From positions 1 through 64,000 of the forward strand of contig JAHHDV010000035.1 of NCBI GenBank assembly GCA_019739295.1: a stretch of 64,000 nucleotides of DNA, in the 5' to 3' direction. Of this stretch, positions 1 through 11,364 are shown piece after piece. The translations under genes and the position numbers were made by a program. Below the pieces are notes generated by a model. The model was not told the DNA's origin and searched no databases. It saw nothing but the letters and a program-made list of their open reading frames with translations. Positions within the stretch are counted from its first letter, which is position 1. Each line of letters begins with the position of its first letter. Source of the stretch: Taibaiella sp. (GTDB lineage Bacteria > Bacteroidota > Bacteroidia > Chitinophagales > Chitinophagaceae).

Positions 1-210
1 ACCAATGTGGAGATCTTCCTTAAACTTGAGAATATATCCCAAAAGGTAAAAGACAAAATTGCAGAAATAAAAGTAAGTATTCCAAAAGCATCCTTATTTG
101 CGAAACATGAGTCCAAAAGTTTTGAAGAATCATTTGACCTGGCACTGGATTCTATGGTCGCACAGATCAAAAAGAACAAAGAAAAAAAGCAGCAGCAAGC
201 TATTGCTTAA
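1..210 (+). CDS. hpf: Ribosome hibernation-promoting factor (HPF/RaiA family), 3' part only
   Basis: The reading frame is open from base 1, so the gene starts before the window and only about 69 C-terminal residues are visible. They match the second half of the short HPF/RaiA fold: a strand ending VEIFLKLEN, a hydrophilic loop, the strand AEIKVSIP, a LFAKHESKSFEES motif leading into the last helix, and a lysine-rich end. In this family the protein sits in the 30S decoding region and stabilises inactive 70S or 100S ribosomes in slow growth. The basic KKNKEKKQQQ tail and the length fit the short form without the dimerisation domain. A good hairpin terminator follows directly. Full length and start cannot be judged. 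Confidence 0.8.
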   Translation, partial: TNVEIFLKLENISQKVKDKIAEIKVSIPKASLFAKHESKSFEESFDLALDSMVAQIKKNKEKKQQQAIA

Positions 211-244
211 CAGCTTCACGAACATATCATTTATCATTGTTGAC

Positions 245-275
245 CTGCCTCCCTGAACCGGAGGCAGTTTTGTTT
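245..275 (+). terminator. Rho-independent terminator after hpf
   Basis: An 8-bp perfect stem (CTGCCTCC / GGAGGCAG) with a 7-base loop is followed by TTTTGTTTT. It lies 35 bases after the hpf stop codon. Confidence 0.85.
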
Positions 276-389
276 TATGTCGCGACTCCTTTATGCTGAC
301 TTCCGCATCTCCGCTGAGACCGGCGGCATGAGGACCTCAGACAATCCTTTATATTATTACGGGCCGAAAGCGGATCAGTAGGTCTCCTC

Positions 390-424
390 AAAAAGGAATG
401 CCGGATATGACTATCCGGCATTCC
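390..424 (-). terminator. Rho-independent terminator after gyrA
   Basis: A 13-bp perfect inverted repeat (395-407 and 412-424, arm GGAATGCCGGATA) has a 4-base loop. Read on the minus strand it is followed by five T. It lies 22 bases past the gyrA stop, so hpf and gyrA are convergent with separate terminators. Confidence 0.85.
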
Positions 425-446
425 GCTTAAACTGGCTTTTTAAATC

Positions 447-3166
<2,720 letters not shown>

Positions 3167-3201
3167 TTATTCAGTTTTAATAATAAAATTTTTTGGCTTC
3201 G

Positions 3202-3209
3202 CAAATTTA
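3202..3209 (-). promoter_or_regulatory. -7 box (TAAATTTG) of gyrA
   Basis: This matches the Bacteroidota TAnnTTTG -7 element and lies 35 bases before the gyrA ATG. No convincing -33 element was seen. Confidence 0.6.
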
Positions 3210-3232
3210 CGAAAATCAAGGCTCTCTTTACC

Positions 3233-3267
3233 GGAAAAAACGCCGGATAGTTTTTCCACTTTCCGGC
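3233..3267 (-). terminator. Possible terminator after the lipoprotein gene at 3354-3939
   Basis: On the minus strand GCCGGA pairs with TCCGGC across a 14-base loop and is followed by GTTTTTT. The stem is short, so this is tentative. Confidence 0.4.
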
Positions 3268-3353
3268 ATTAATAAATAAAAAAATTTATAATATTTATAA
3301 ATATTAATTCCAGACACTTAAAAAAAGATATGTAAGAGTCCTGAAATTCATAT

Positions 3354-3939
3354 TCACGTTTTTATACACCGGTCATAAACCAGCTCCTTCACAGCAGGCG
3401 CCTTTTTATGGAATTTCAGGCCGGTTCGGGGCCGGAAAAGAATGTGGTTCAAGGGATGATGCGGTTTGTAAATGCTCCCCTGAATTCCTAAAGCTAATAC
3501 TTCACCTGTCACACCTTCAGACGACCCGAATTGGTAATACAGTGTATCCAGCTCTTCTGACATCCTATATGTTAGTGCCAAATTCAGCCAGCTTAATTTC
3601 GTCAGGACTGATATAAGCGGTCAGCTCATACAAGGAATCCCCCGAAGTGTACCAGTATTTTTCTATTTCGTAGACCCTGATCACCTCATCATCATAATGC
3701 AATTCCCAGATGATGGATCCCTCGCTTCTGTAGGTATATACCGGCAAAGGATAATCTTCGGCCTCTTCCGGGTCTATATAAGAACCCAGGACATTTACAT
3801 CCCGCCCCTGGGCTTTATAAAATTCGACTTTGGCATCATACTCCCTGGTCTTATTACAGGATGTACCCGCCCATATCAGCATGCTCCACAACAAAAACGA
3901 AGGGATTGCCGATGCTGCCGGTAGTTTTAAACTTTTCAT
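3354..3939 (-). CDS. Predicted lipoprotein of unknown function, one frameshift
   Basis: I do not recognise this family. The start is placed at the Met that gives a classic lipoprotein signal: MKSLKLP, a hydrophobic stretch, then the lipobox GTSC at about residues 25-28. The mature part is rich in Tyr, Glu and Asp (for example IIWELHYDDEV), as in many secreted Bacteroidota proteins. The frame breaks at a TTT run (3580-3582). Removing one T joins DEIKLAE to LALTYRMSEELD and gives about 194 residues ending KELVYDRCIKT. It is probably anchored in the outer or inner membrane. It is divergent from ychF and upstream of gyrA on the same strand, with no functional hint from context. Confidence 0.6.
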
Positions 3940-4112
3940 GTTTCCTGAGATATTTTCTATAAAAATAAGCAATTATCCCAAGACAGGCAAGCAGCTGGCG
4001 TCCCCTGCCCGGCACTGACTGCATCAACCGGATATAAAGCCGCTCTGCCGGCTCATCATTTTTGTTTTGTTCCACCCGGGAACTTCTCAGTATAAATCTT
4101 CATGCAAAATCC

Positions 4113-4120
4113 TACCTTTG
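4113..4120 (+). promoter_or_regulatory. -7 box (TACCTTTG) of ychF
   Basis: TAnnTTTG match, 21 bases upstream of the ychF ATG, giving a very short leader. Confidence 0.65.
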
Positions 4121-4141
4121 CGAAAAATTTTTTGAACAGCT

Positions 4142-5240
4142 ATGGCATTACAAGTAGGTATCGTAGGCTTGCCCAATGTAGGAAAATCGACTCTTTTTAA
4201 CGCTGTGAGCAATAGTGCAAAGGCCCAGGCTTCCAACTATCGTTTCTGTACCATTGAACCGAATATAGGCCTGGTAGAAGTCCCGGATCAAAGGCTGAAA
4301 GCATTGGCGGAAATCGTCAGGCCGGAGCGCATTCTTCCTACAACCATTGAATTCGTGGATATCGCAGGACTGGTCAAAGGTGCTGCAAGCGGTGAAGGGC
4401 TGGGCAATAAGTTCCTCGCCAATATCCGGGAAGTAGACGCGATCATTCATGTGCTGCGGTGTTTCGAAGATGAAAATATCCTCAGGGAGGAAGGCGAGAT
4501 CAACCCCGTTAATGATAAGGAAATCATAGATACGGAATTACAGCTGAGGGACCTGGAAAGCGTCGACAAGAAAATAGCACGTACCGAAAAAATGGCGAAA
4601 GCCGATGCCAAGCAAAAAGCGGTCCTGGATACTTTGCTGAAAGCCAGGAAACATCTCGAGGAAGGCAAAAAACATCAGGGAACTGAACCTGACCGAAGAA
4701 GAACAGACTCATGTCGCCGATCTCTTCCTGCTGACCAGCAAGCCTGTATTATACGTAGCCAATGTCGATGAGGGTGCCATCAATACCGGTAATGCATACA
4801 GCCGGGCGGTAGAAGCCATGGCCAAAGCAGAAGGCGCTGAGGTGATCGTGATGAACAACAATATCGAATCCCAGATTACGGAGCTGGAGCAGGAAGATGA
4901 TAAAGCCCTGTTCCTGGACGAATACGGGCTGACAGAGCCCGGGCTGAACAGGCTGATCCGTGCAGCATACAAATTGCTGAACCTGATCACTTACTTTACT
5001 GCAGGTGTCCAGGAAGTAAGGGCCTGGACCATTCTGGACGGCTGGAAAGCCCCACAGGCCGCAGGTGTGATCCATACCGATTTCGAGAAAGGCTTTATCA
5101 AAGCCGAAGTGATCGGGTATGATGATTATATCGCCCTCGGAGGTGAGCCCGGCGCCAAGGAGAAAGGAAAACTCAGGATAGAAGGAAAAGAGTACCTGGT
5201 CAAAGATGGCGATGTGATGCACTTCAGGTTCAATGTTTAA
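4142..5240 (+). CDS. ychF: Redox-regulated ATPase YchF/Ola1, one frameshift
   Basis: YchF is an Obg-family P-loop protein that prefers ATP over GTP and binds ribosomes. Its absence alters stress responses. Walker A is [13 protein letters not shown] at residues 8-20. The G3 region is DIAGLVKGA. The specificity motif is NVDE, the NxxE form that explains ATP preference. The C-terminal TGS-like domain (ALFLDEYGL to [13 protein letters not shown]) is complete. One extra A in the run 4667-4672 breaks the frame. Without it the protein has 365 residues, almost the same as the E. coli protein. It is transcribed alone from the TACCTTTG box. Confidence 0.95.
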
Positions 5241-5415
5241 TACAGGAAAGTTAGCCTAATGTGACTGTTAGGGAAGTGATTTCCCGTTTCCCGGGTATCC
5301 TTCTGCGTACCCACTATCTGACTCATTTACTATGGTTTTTGCTCTTTGCAGCGCTTTCCCTGCTGCACATCTCATATTGCCTGTGTTTGAGGTTCTATCG
5401 GCTAGTTTTGGAAAA

Positions 5416-5451
5416 CTTATGAAGTTACAAAAGCTATATAACTTTCATAAG
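5416..5451. repeat. Imperfect inverted repeat
   Basis: CTTATGAAGTTA and TAACTTTCATAAG pair with one bulged base and an 11-base loop. There is no T run. It could be an operator or a weak structure. Confidence 0.4.
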
Positions 5452-5686
5452 CAATGTCAGGATTCATGCTATCAAAACGTAAAATCGATCTAAATGATAA
5501 TTTTCATTTGCATTATCAAATAGCTCATATCATTTTTACATCCCCCATCTTATCAAATCGAGATCAAGCGGATTTTGTATAAATAGGGCGATAGCTCTTA
5601 AAGGACTAAAATTTAAAACCTTCAGTGCTTTATAAGATGCTCACAGAGATTAAAAAAGTTTAAAACAAGAACATCACTGACCGTTG

Positions 5687-5694
5687 TATTTTTG
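5687..5694 (+). promoter_or_regulatory. Orphan -7 box (TATTTTTG)
   Basis: TAnnTTTG match with no recognisable gene within 300 bases downstream. It could serve the small frame at about 5818 or a non-coding transcript, or be chance. Confidence 0.3.
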
Positions 5695-6017
5695 TAAAAC
5701 GAAATACCCTGATAACACAAAAACAAATTACACCTTTTCAAAGTAAATGATAAAGGGGAATTATAGAATATAGACCTGAATATCGAGTGACTATTGCGAT
5801 CGGAAATAAAAATTTATGAACAGGAACAAAGAGGCGACTTTGAACAAAAACTGCTGCCAACAGGGTATGGACAAAATAGTAAGTTTCAAGTACTAGGATC
5901 GACATCAGTATTTCAGTTCCTGCATAAAAGCGAACTTTTGTGCTTCAATTTCCGCCATTTCGCCAAGCTGCAACCTATTGGGCATTGTAAAGCGGCCCGT
6001 GACAATAGTAACAATGA

Positions 6018-6559
6018 ATGAAAATGACCATTCAAAAAATCTACTCTTCCTGACAAATCAATTTTAAAAACTGATGGACAAAGCGTATGATTTCGTGGAT
6101 AGCTTTCAAGGTTTTTTTTGTGGATAAAAACGGTGATATCACTTCAACTGAAGTTGGAAAATTATTTTTTTATAAGTGGCCCAAAATGGATTGACAATCT
6201 GTTCGCATTCAGAAATAAATTAGTTGGTCTTTTGGGGCTTAAAACATCAGGCAGAATTACTGCCAGACAAAAGATGCTTGACCACTTTACAGGTGAAAAA
6301 GGCGAGCAAATGGGTCTTTTCAAAGTGCTTGATAAAACGACTGAAGAAATCGTATTAGGAGAAGACGACAAACACCTGGATTTTAGGGTTTCATTGTACA
6401 TTGATAAACTAACTAACGATAATATTGATAAAAAATTAATAATTTCGACAGCAGTAAAATTCAATAATTGGTTTCGGAAGACTTTACTTTCTGCCAGTCA
6501 GACCGTTACATAAACTTATTGTCCCGACGATGTTGAAAGAAATAATAAAAAAACATTGA
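6018..6559 (+). CDS. DUF2867-family protein, frame broken by five indels
   Basis: Read across the breaks, the translation follows the DUF2867 pattern: KSTLPDKSIL, YDFVDSFQG, DITSTEVGKLFF, GPKWIDNLFAFRNKLVGL, LGEDDKHLDFRVSL, and a C-terminal NNWFGRLYFLPVRPLHKL. DUF2867 proteins are small, of unknown function, and sometimes fused to SDR domains. Extra bases fit at 6034-6039 (A run), near 6085 (G), in the T runs near 6113-6120 and 6166-6174, and near 6474 (C). Removing five restores about 178 residues. The density of breaks allows either sequence error, as in gyrA, or a real pseudogene. The C-terminus ends after MLKEIIKKH. It has no neighbours on its strand. Confidence 0.6.
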
Positions 6560-6970
6560 AAATAAAAACTGACAAAAACAACGAACCGGCCACATCCGAT
6601 TGGCAATAGCAAGGCTGGACGGCGTAATAACAGGTGGCTGGGCAGCTTTACATAAACATCTTTATAAGGATCGGCCGCGATCACGGCACGGCAACACATT
6701 AAAACGCTAATTTTCATGCCTGCCCCGGATCTATTATCAAAGGAGGATTCAATGATAAAAAATGGAGCGGTCTAAAAGTAAACAAACCTGTCCTATTGAG
6801 CTAAGTCGAAATACAGACAGGTTTGTTGATCCATGCATATCACATTTCGACAAGCTCAATGTGACAAAAAAAGAGGCTCTTTAGGCAACTCCTTTTTTGA
6901 TGGTGATCATTATGTTTAGTTCTTCATACAGGCGGAACATATTTGCGTCATACCAACACAAACACTGCGC
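6560..6970. other. Intergenic interval with a repeat element
   Basis: About 410 bases between the DUF2867 gene and the 3' end of the biotin carboxylase gene. The only clear structure is the two-hairpin repeat at 6781-6863. I see no coding potential or promoter box. Confidence 0.5.
6781..6863. repeat. Two-hairpin intergenic repeat, copy 1
   Basis: Hairpin 1 is AACAAACCTGTC (6781-6792) pairing with GACAGGTTTGTT (6816-6827). Hairpin 2 is CACATT (6841-6846) pairing with AATGTG (6858-6863) and includes CAAGCTCAATGTG. The same layout and sequence occur at 19624-19702. It sits between convergent genes, so it may also stop transcription. Confidence 0.75.
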
Positions 6971-8449
6971 TTATCTTTTCAATTTCCAGTTGCTGACTTT
7001 CCCGCTGGTTTCCGCCATTATGGGTTCTGTCTTCCCGTTTTCCCACTGCAGTGCCGCGAAGGCCGCTAAAACGGCCTCTTCTCCCGGATCACCGGGCTGG
7101 AGATATTCCGGCTTGAAATACCTGGCTATAAATCCCGTATCGTATTTTCCTTCTTTAAAAGCAGGCTGGTTAACCGCCCATTTACCGAACTGCAAAGTGG
7201 TCTTAATGCCATTGATTATATATTCATCGACAGCCCTGCCTAACCGGGAGATCGCTTTGTCCCTGTCTTCAGCATGAACGATGAGCTTTGCAATCATCGG
7301 ATCATAATAGATTGGTATTTCCATACCCTGTTCATAGCCGTCATCCACACGCACCCCGGGACCTTGCGGGCGTTTGTAAACCGAAAGCTTACCCGTATCC
7401 GGTACGAAGTTATCCATAGGATCCTCTGCACATACCCGCAGTTCAATGGCATGCCCGTGGATCCGGAGATCTTCCTGTGCAAAGGAAAGCTGCTCACCAT
7501 TGGCTATCCTGATCTGCTCCGCTACCAGGTCTTTCCCGGTGATCATCTCTGTCACGCAATGCTCTACCTGGAGTCTCGTATTCATCTCGAGGAAATAAAA
7601 ATTCAGGTCACCGTCTACCAGGAATTCCACAGTACCCGCTCCGTAATATCCGCAGGACCTGGCCACATTGACCGCTGCTTCCCCCATAGCTTTCCTGACA
7701 TCAGGTGTCAGGCAGGAGGACGGCGCTTCCTCTACCAGCTTCTGGTGACGGCGCTGGATAGAGCATTCTCTCTCGAAGAGATATACATAATTGCCATGCT
7801 GATCCCCCAGGATCTGGATCTCCACGTGCTTGGGCTCTGCCACAAACTTTTCTATAAAGACATCATCATTATTGAAAGCATTCAAAGCTTCTGACTTCGC
7901 CAGCCTCATCTGCTCTTCCAGCTCTTCCATATGATGAACGGCACGCATGCCTTTACCACCGCCACCTGCAGATGCTTTGATCAGGATCGGGAAGCCCACA
8001 CGGGCTGCAATCTCCTGTGCTTCTGCCAGGTCCAGGATCGGCTTGTCTGTACCCGGCACCATAGGAACTTCAAACTGCAATGCAGCCTGCTTGGCCGCGA
8101 TCTTGCTGCCCATGGTTTCGATCGAACGGGCAGAAGGACCGATAAAGGTCATTCCCGCTTGGCTCACCTCACGGCTGAAGTCCGCGTTTTCGCTCAGGAA
8201 GCCGTACCCTGGGTGAATGGCATCGGCTCCGGTCTGCCGGGCTGCTTCCAGGATCTTCTCCATCCTCAGGTAAGACTGCGCACTGGGTGCGGGCCCTATA
8301 GATACCGCCTGATCTGCAAAATGAACAAAAGGCATATTGCGGTCCGCGTCCGAATAAACGGCGACTGTTTGGATGCCCATTTCCCTGGCTGTACGCATCA
8401 CACGCAATGCGATCTCCCCGCGATTGGCTACTAATATTTTTTGGATCAT
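6971..8449 (-). CDS. accC: Biotin carboxylase subunit of an acyl-CoA carboxylase
   Basis: This subunit carboxylates biotin using ATP and bicarbonate; a partner carboxyltransferase passes CO2 to acetyl-CoA or propionyl-CoA. The order is canonical: N-terminal ILVANRGEIALRVMRTA, HPGYGFLSEN near residue 80, the ATP-grasp glycine loop KASAGGGGKGM near 160, FIEKFV, ERECSIQRRHQK, the metal/active site FLEMNTRLQVEH near 290, and the C-terminal biotin carboxylase domain. At 492 residues it exceeds E. coli AccC (449) because of a C-terminal extension common in Bacteroidota homologues. No biotin-carrier protein or carboxyltransferase gene is adjacent, so the substrate (acetyl-, propionyl- or longer acyl-CoA) is not settled. 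The frame is intact. Upstream lie about 270 bases without a gene before mpl. Confidence 0.9.
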   Translation of the reverse strand: MIQKILVANRGEIALRVMRTAREMGIQTVAVYSDADRNMPFVHFADQAVSIGPAPSAQSYLRMEKILEAARQTGADAIHPGYGFLSENADFSREVSQAGMTFIGPSARSIETMGSKIAAKQAALQFEVPMVPGTDKPILDLAEAQEIAARVGFPILIKASAGGGGKGMRAVHHMEELEEQMRLAKSEALNAFNNDDVFIEKFVAEPKHVEIQILGDQHGNYVYLFERECSIQRRHQKLVEEAPSSCLTPDVRKAMGEAAVNVARSCGYYGAGTVEFLVDGDLNFYFLEMNTRLQVEHCVTEMITGKDLVAEQIRIANGEQLSFAQEDLRIHGHAIELRVCAEDPMDNFVPDTGKLSVYKRPQGPGVRVDDGYEQGMEIPIYYDPMIAKLIVHAEDRDKAISRLGRAVDEYIINGIKTTLQFGKWAVNQPAFKEGKYDTGFIARYFKPEYLQPGDPGEEAVLAAFAALQWENGKTEPIMAETSGKVSNWKLKR

Positions 8450-8721
8450 ACTGAAATTTAAATAAACAGAAGGGCAATATTAAGGCAAAATGGTGAAACC
8501 GTTACTTTTAGGTGTCATGGCAAAATAAAAAACCAGGAATACAATACATGATATTTTTACGCTTGTTCAGCATCCTGGATGCTTTCCCGTAGAAGTCCGG
8601 TATATTCACAGGAAAACCGGCAGATATCCCTTTGTTTCCTATACACCTTTCCACCCGCTTACCTTTTATCCGGGCCGGCTGAAGATTAACTTTGAAACCA
8701 CAGGCATCCAAACCGTTCCCC

Positions 8722-10101
8722 TTACCCGGCAGCTCCACCTAGTGATCTGGGAAACAACTGCTGCAAATCCAGTCCGTCATAGGTCCCGGAGCTCATCAGC
8801 AGCAGGCATACCGGCTTACCGGCTTGCTTTATTTCTTTATGTATCCATTGCTTCAATGCTTCGTTCTTACTGAATACCCCGAGCGATGGCTGGTTGAATG
8901 CGGTCTTTAGCTTCCCGGCGTCCAGTAAGGGTAACCTTTTCAACTGCAAGGCATGCTCACTGAAATATACGGATGCAGCATCAGCACTTTGCAATGTATC
9001 CTTATACTCGGAATGAAATTTCTCGTTCAAGCTGCTGAATGTATGTAATTCCAGGCAGGCTATCAACCTGTGTTCCGGGTACCTTTCCCGCACAGCCTGA
9101 ATTGTCGCCCTGACCTTGGAAGGAGCGTGGGCAAAATCCCTGAATGCGACCATCTGTTCGCTTTCTTCGATCTTTTCCAGCCTCCTGGCCGCCCCGCTAA
9201 AATCTGCCACCGCTGTATAAAATGCTTCATTGCTTATACCCAGTTGATTACAGACCATCCTGGCGGCTTCCATATTCTGCAGGTTATGTGCTCCAAACAC
9301 GCGGATGGCATATTCCCCGGCTTCGTCCATTATGATCACCTGGTCATTTTCTATTTTGTATGAAGGCGTCTGGTAAGGGATCTTATCCAGTTGCATGCCT
9401 TCCCTGCTGACCAGGCTGGCCACTTCAGCGTCCGCATTGCAATACACCAGTGTGGCTTTGTCCCTGGTCATCTGCCTCAGATAAATTGCGAACTGCTCTA
9501 CATAATGCTCATAAGTGGGAAACACGTTGATGTGGTCCCATTCTATCCCGGTCAGGATGGAAATGTGCGGATGATAAAAATGGATCTTAGGTCTTTTTTC
9601 AATTACAGAGGCCGGGTATTCATCCCCTTCGAGTATGATAAGCGGCGCATCGCTCAGGCGTACCGAACGGTCAAACCCTTCCACTTTGGCACCCACCAGG
9701 TAATCAAAAGCAATATTTTGCTTCTGAAGGACATGCATGATCATCGAGGTAGTGCTGGTCTTGCCATGTGATCCTGCCACCACTACCCTCTTTTTAGGCT
9801 TACTGTATTCATAGATATATTCAGGGAAGGAGTAAATATTTAAACCCAGTTCTTTTGCCCGGACCAATTCGGGATTATCCTCCCTGGCATGCATCCCTAA
9901 TATCACGGCATCTATAGAATCATTTAACTTCCCGGGATCCCAACCCATCCGGTCAGGCAAAAGTCTATAGGATTGCAGGTTGGAATAGGCCGGTTCGAAG
10001 ATTTCATCATCACTACCTGTAATATGATGCCCATTGCGTTGTAATTCAATAGCCAACTGGTGCATGATGGCACCTCCGACAGCGATAAAATGTATTCTCA
10101 T
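8722..10101 (-). CDS. mpl: UDP-N-acetylmuramate:tripeptide ligase (Mpl) or related Mur ligase
   Basis: Mpl reattaches the recycled tripeptide L-Ala-D-Glu-meso-Dap to UDP-MurNAc in the cytoplasm, salvaging cell wall material. The N-terminal Rossmann domain begins MRIHFIAVGGAIMHQLA. The ATP site is VVVAGSHGKTSTTSM near residue 105, followed by LEGDEYPAS and the central LTGIEWDHINVFPT. The C-terminal domain has FGAHNLQNMEAA and RDFAHAPSKVRATIQA. These order and motif choices (GSHGKTST, DFAHAP) favour Mpl over MurC. I start at the Met 15 codons inside the longest frame because it is 25 bases after a TACTTTTG box. Length is about 459 residues, normal for the family. It is divergent from a 41-residue lipoprotein gene. 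Confidence 0.88.
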   Translation of the reverse strand: MRIHFIAVGGAIMHQLAIELQRNGHHITGSDDEIFEPAYSNLQSYRLLPDRMGWDPGKLNDSIDAVILGMHAREDNPELVRAKELGLNIYSFPEYIYEYSKPKKRVVVAGSHGKTSTTSMIMHVLQKQNIAFDYLVGAKVEGFDRSVRLSDAPLIILEGDEYPASVIEKRPKIHFYHPHISILTGIEWDHINVFPTYEHYVEQFAIYLRQMTRDKATLVYCNADAEVASLVSREGMQLDKIPYQTPSYKIENDQVIIMDEAGEYAIRVFGAHNLQNMEAARMVCNQLGISNEAFYTAVADFSGAARRLEKIEESEQMVAFRDFAHAPSKVRATIQAVRERYPEHRLIACLELHTFSSLNEKFHSEYKDTLQSADAASVYFSEHALQLKRLPLLDAGKLKTAFNQPSLGVFSKNEALKQWIHKEIKQAGKPVCLLLMSSGTYDGLDLQQLFPRSLGGAAG

Positions 10102-10126
10102 TAACAAAAAAAATATTAGATTTGCA

Positions 10127-10134
10127 CAAAAGTA
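10127..10134 (-). promoter_or_regulatory. -7 box (TACTTTTG) of mpl
   Basis: TAnnTTTG match 25 bases before the chosen mpl ATG. It supports the shorter start. Confidence 0.65.
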
Positions 10135-10180
10135 ATTGTAATCCATTACTTTTACCTGATAAAAAAAATTCTAAAAGAGA

Positions 10181-10306
10181 ATGGTCAAAAAATATGCCAG
10201 GGGAATTGTAGCAGTTTTGCTGATGGGAGTATTGTTTTTGGGTGTTGCATCCTGTGGGACCCAGAAGCATTACAGGAGCAAATCTTCCTGCCCCAATAAG
10301 ATTTAA
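10181..10306 (+). CDS. 41-residue lipoprotein
   Basis: This very short gene starts ATGGTCAAAAAATATGCC and ends CCCAATAAGATTTAA. The product has a basic start (MVKKYARG), a hydrophobic core (IVAVLLMGVLFLG) and the lipobox VASC at residues 22-25, leaving a mature peptide of about 17 residues (CGTQKHYRSKSSCPNKI) that is basic and holds a second Cys. The architecture is that of a minimal bacterial lipoprotein. Its function is unknown to me. It lies between divergent mpl and the DUF1573 gene on the same strand, 95 bases upstream of the latter. Shortness makes it easy for gene callers to miss. Confidence 0.7.
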   Translation: MVKKYARGIVAVLLMGVLFLGVASCGTQKHYRSKSSCPNKI

Positions 10307-10353
10307 CTAATTTTTTTAAGAAGAAATTAAACAAACCGATTTTATATATTGTC

Positions 10354-10361
10354 TAACTTTG
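10354..10361 (+). promoter_or_regulatory. -7 box (TAACTTTG) of the first DUF1573 gene
   Basis: TAnnTTTG match 40 bases upstream of the ATG at 10402. Confidence 0.65.
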
Positions 10362-10401
10362 GTACATCATTTTTTAATTTTTAACCCCTATATTCAATAA
10401 A

Positions 10402-10836
10402 ATGAAAAAATTAATATTTACCGCGGGAATCATGGCGCTTACAGCTGGTGCTACTTTTGCACAAGGAAAAAAATTAACCAAAACCACTCCTTCCACTACT
10501 CCTGTTGAACAAAAAGTTGAAGACAAAAGTCATCTGATGAAATTCAACGAGGAAACGCATGATTTCGGTAATGTAAAGAAAGGAGATCCTACTACTTTCG
10601 AATTTGTATTCACCAATGTAGGTAAAGAGCCGATTACGATCCAAAGTGCAAAATCTACCTGCGGATGTACTGTGCCTAAGCACTCTACCGATCCGGTAAT
10701 GCCGGGTAAGACAGGTTCTATCAAGGTAACCTATGATTCCAAAAGAGTAGGTCCTATCAATAAACCGATCACTGTAACTACGAACGTGGGTGTGAAAACC
10801 TTACACATCAAAGGTAACGTAGAAAAAAACTCCTGA
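10402..10836 (+). CDS. Secreted DUF1573 protein, paralogue 1
   Basis: The product is 144 residues. A Sec signal peptide (MKKLIFTAGIMALTAGATFAQ) is followed by a Lys/Thr-rich linker, then one DUF1573 domain from about residue 45: ETHDFGNVKKGDPTTFEFVF, NVGKEPITI, a CGCT pair in KSTCGCTVPKHS, MPGKTGSIKVTYDS and a closing LHIKGNVE. DUF1573 is an Ig-like (ASH/MSP-type) fold common in exported Bacteroidota proteins. Its molecular role is not established. The two cysteines could form a disulfide or bind a ligand. It lies 78 bases before a second copy, probably in one transcript that ends at the hairpin at 11307. Confidence 0.88.
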   Translation: MKKLIFTAGIMALTAGATFAQGKKLTKTTPSTTPVEQKVEDKSHLMKFNEETHDFGNVKKGDPTTFEFVFTNVGKEPITIQSAKSTCGCTVPKHSTDPVMPGKTGSIKVTYDSKRVGPINKPITVTTNVGVKTLHIKGNVEKNS

Positions 10837-10914
10837 AAGTTCCGTACCAAGCAATACGTCTACGATCAGAACCAAATAAAAGCGTGATTTATTGAATTGA
10901 ATAATCCAATCAGC

Positions 10915-11289
10915 ATGAAAAAAATAATTGCCATCGTTACCGTGCTGTTGTTAACAGCAGGTCTGGCACTGGCGCAAAGCGGACCCAAATTCAAGTTTAA
11001 GGATACAGATCTTACACATGATTTCGGTAAAGTAAAAAAAGGAAGTACGGCGGAATATTACTTTGAATTCACCAATACAGGCGATAAACCTATCGTGATC
11101 ACCAATGTAAGCACTTCATGCCAATGTACTACACCTGAGTGGAATAAAAAGCCTATACTTCCGGGCAAATCAGACAAGATCAAAGTCGGCTACAAAACCG
11201 ATAAAACCGGTCCGATAAACAGGAGTATGACGGTAACATCCAATGCAGGTGACGTTGACCTCAAGATAAAAGGTGAAGTAATTGATTAA
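10915..11289 (+). CDS. Secreted DUF1573 protein, paralogue 2
   Basis: The product is 124 residues with a signal peptide (MKKIIAIVTVLLLTAGLALAQ) and a DUF1573 domain matching the upstream gene motif for motif: THDFGKVKKGSTAEYYFEF, NTGDKPIVI, CQCTTPEWNKKPILPGKSDKIKVGY, TVTSNAGDVDLKIKGEV. It lacks the Thr/Pro linker of its neighbour. The cysteine pair is kept but shifts from CGC to CQC. I start at the ATG that begins the signal peptide rather than the TTG six codons earlier. Tandem duplication is the likely origin. Function is unknown beyond an extracytoplasmic location. Confidence 0.87.
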   Translation: MKKIIAIVTVLLLTAGLALAQSGPKFKFKDTDLTHDFGKVKKGSTAEYYFEFTNTGDKPIVITNVSTSCQCTTPEWNKKPILPGKSDKIKVGYKTDKTGPINRSMTVTSNAGDVDLKIKGEVID

Positions 11290-11306
11290 ATTCAGGTTAC
11301 TTCCTT

Positions 11307-11348
11307 ATATAAAGAATCCCACGTAATATTGCGTGGGATTCTTTATAT
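11307..11348 (+). terminator. Strong hairpin after the DUF1573 pair
   Basis: A perfect 17-bp stem (11307-11323 and 11332-11348) has an 8-base loop TAATATTG and the arm core AAAGAATCCCACG. The T-rich 3' arm (TTCTTTATAT) acts as the U tract. It overlaps the longest possible start of the next frame, which argues for the later ATG there. Confidence 0.75.
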
Positions 11349-11364
11349 GCCATACCTTATACCT

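Larger units (their letters stand above)
5241..6017. other. Gene-poor interval after ychF
   Basis: About 780 AT-rich bases without a convincing gene. It holds an imperfect hairpin (5416-5451), an orphan TAnnTTTG box (5687-5694), and on the minus strand a short frame (5905-5985, MPNRLQLGEMAEIEAQ to MQELKY) whose composition looks coding but which I cannot assign. A 26-codon frame on plus (from about 5818, MNRNKEATLNK) is open. Nothing resembles a tRNA or a transposase. Confidence 0.5.

Noticed and set aside
3854..4075. A 73-codon minus-strand frame overlapping the start of the lipoprotein gene
   Set aside because: It shares its 3' half with the better supported lipoprotein reading frame and has no family match.
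6484..6717. A 77-codon minus frame after the DUF2867 gene
   Set aside because: Mostly antisense to the DUF2867 3' end and low-complexity hydrophobic sequence.
8508..8738. A 76-codon minus-strand frame between mpl and accC
   Set aside because: It overlaps the mpl stop, has no recognisable domain, no promoter box and no start context. It is left as intergenic.
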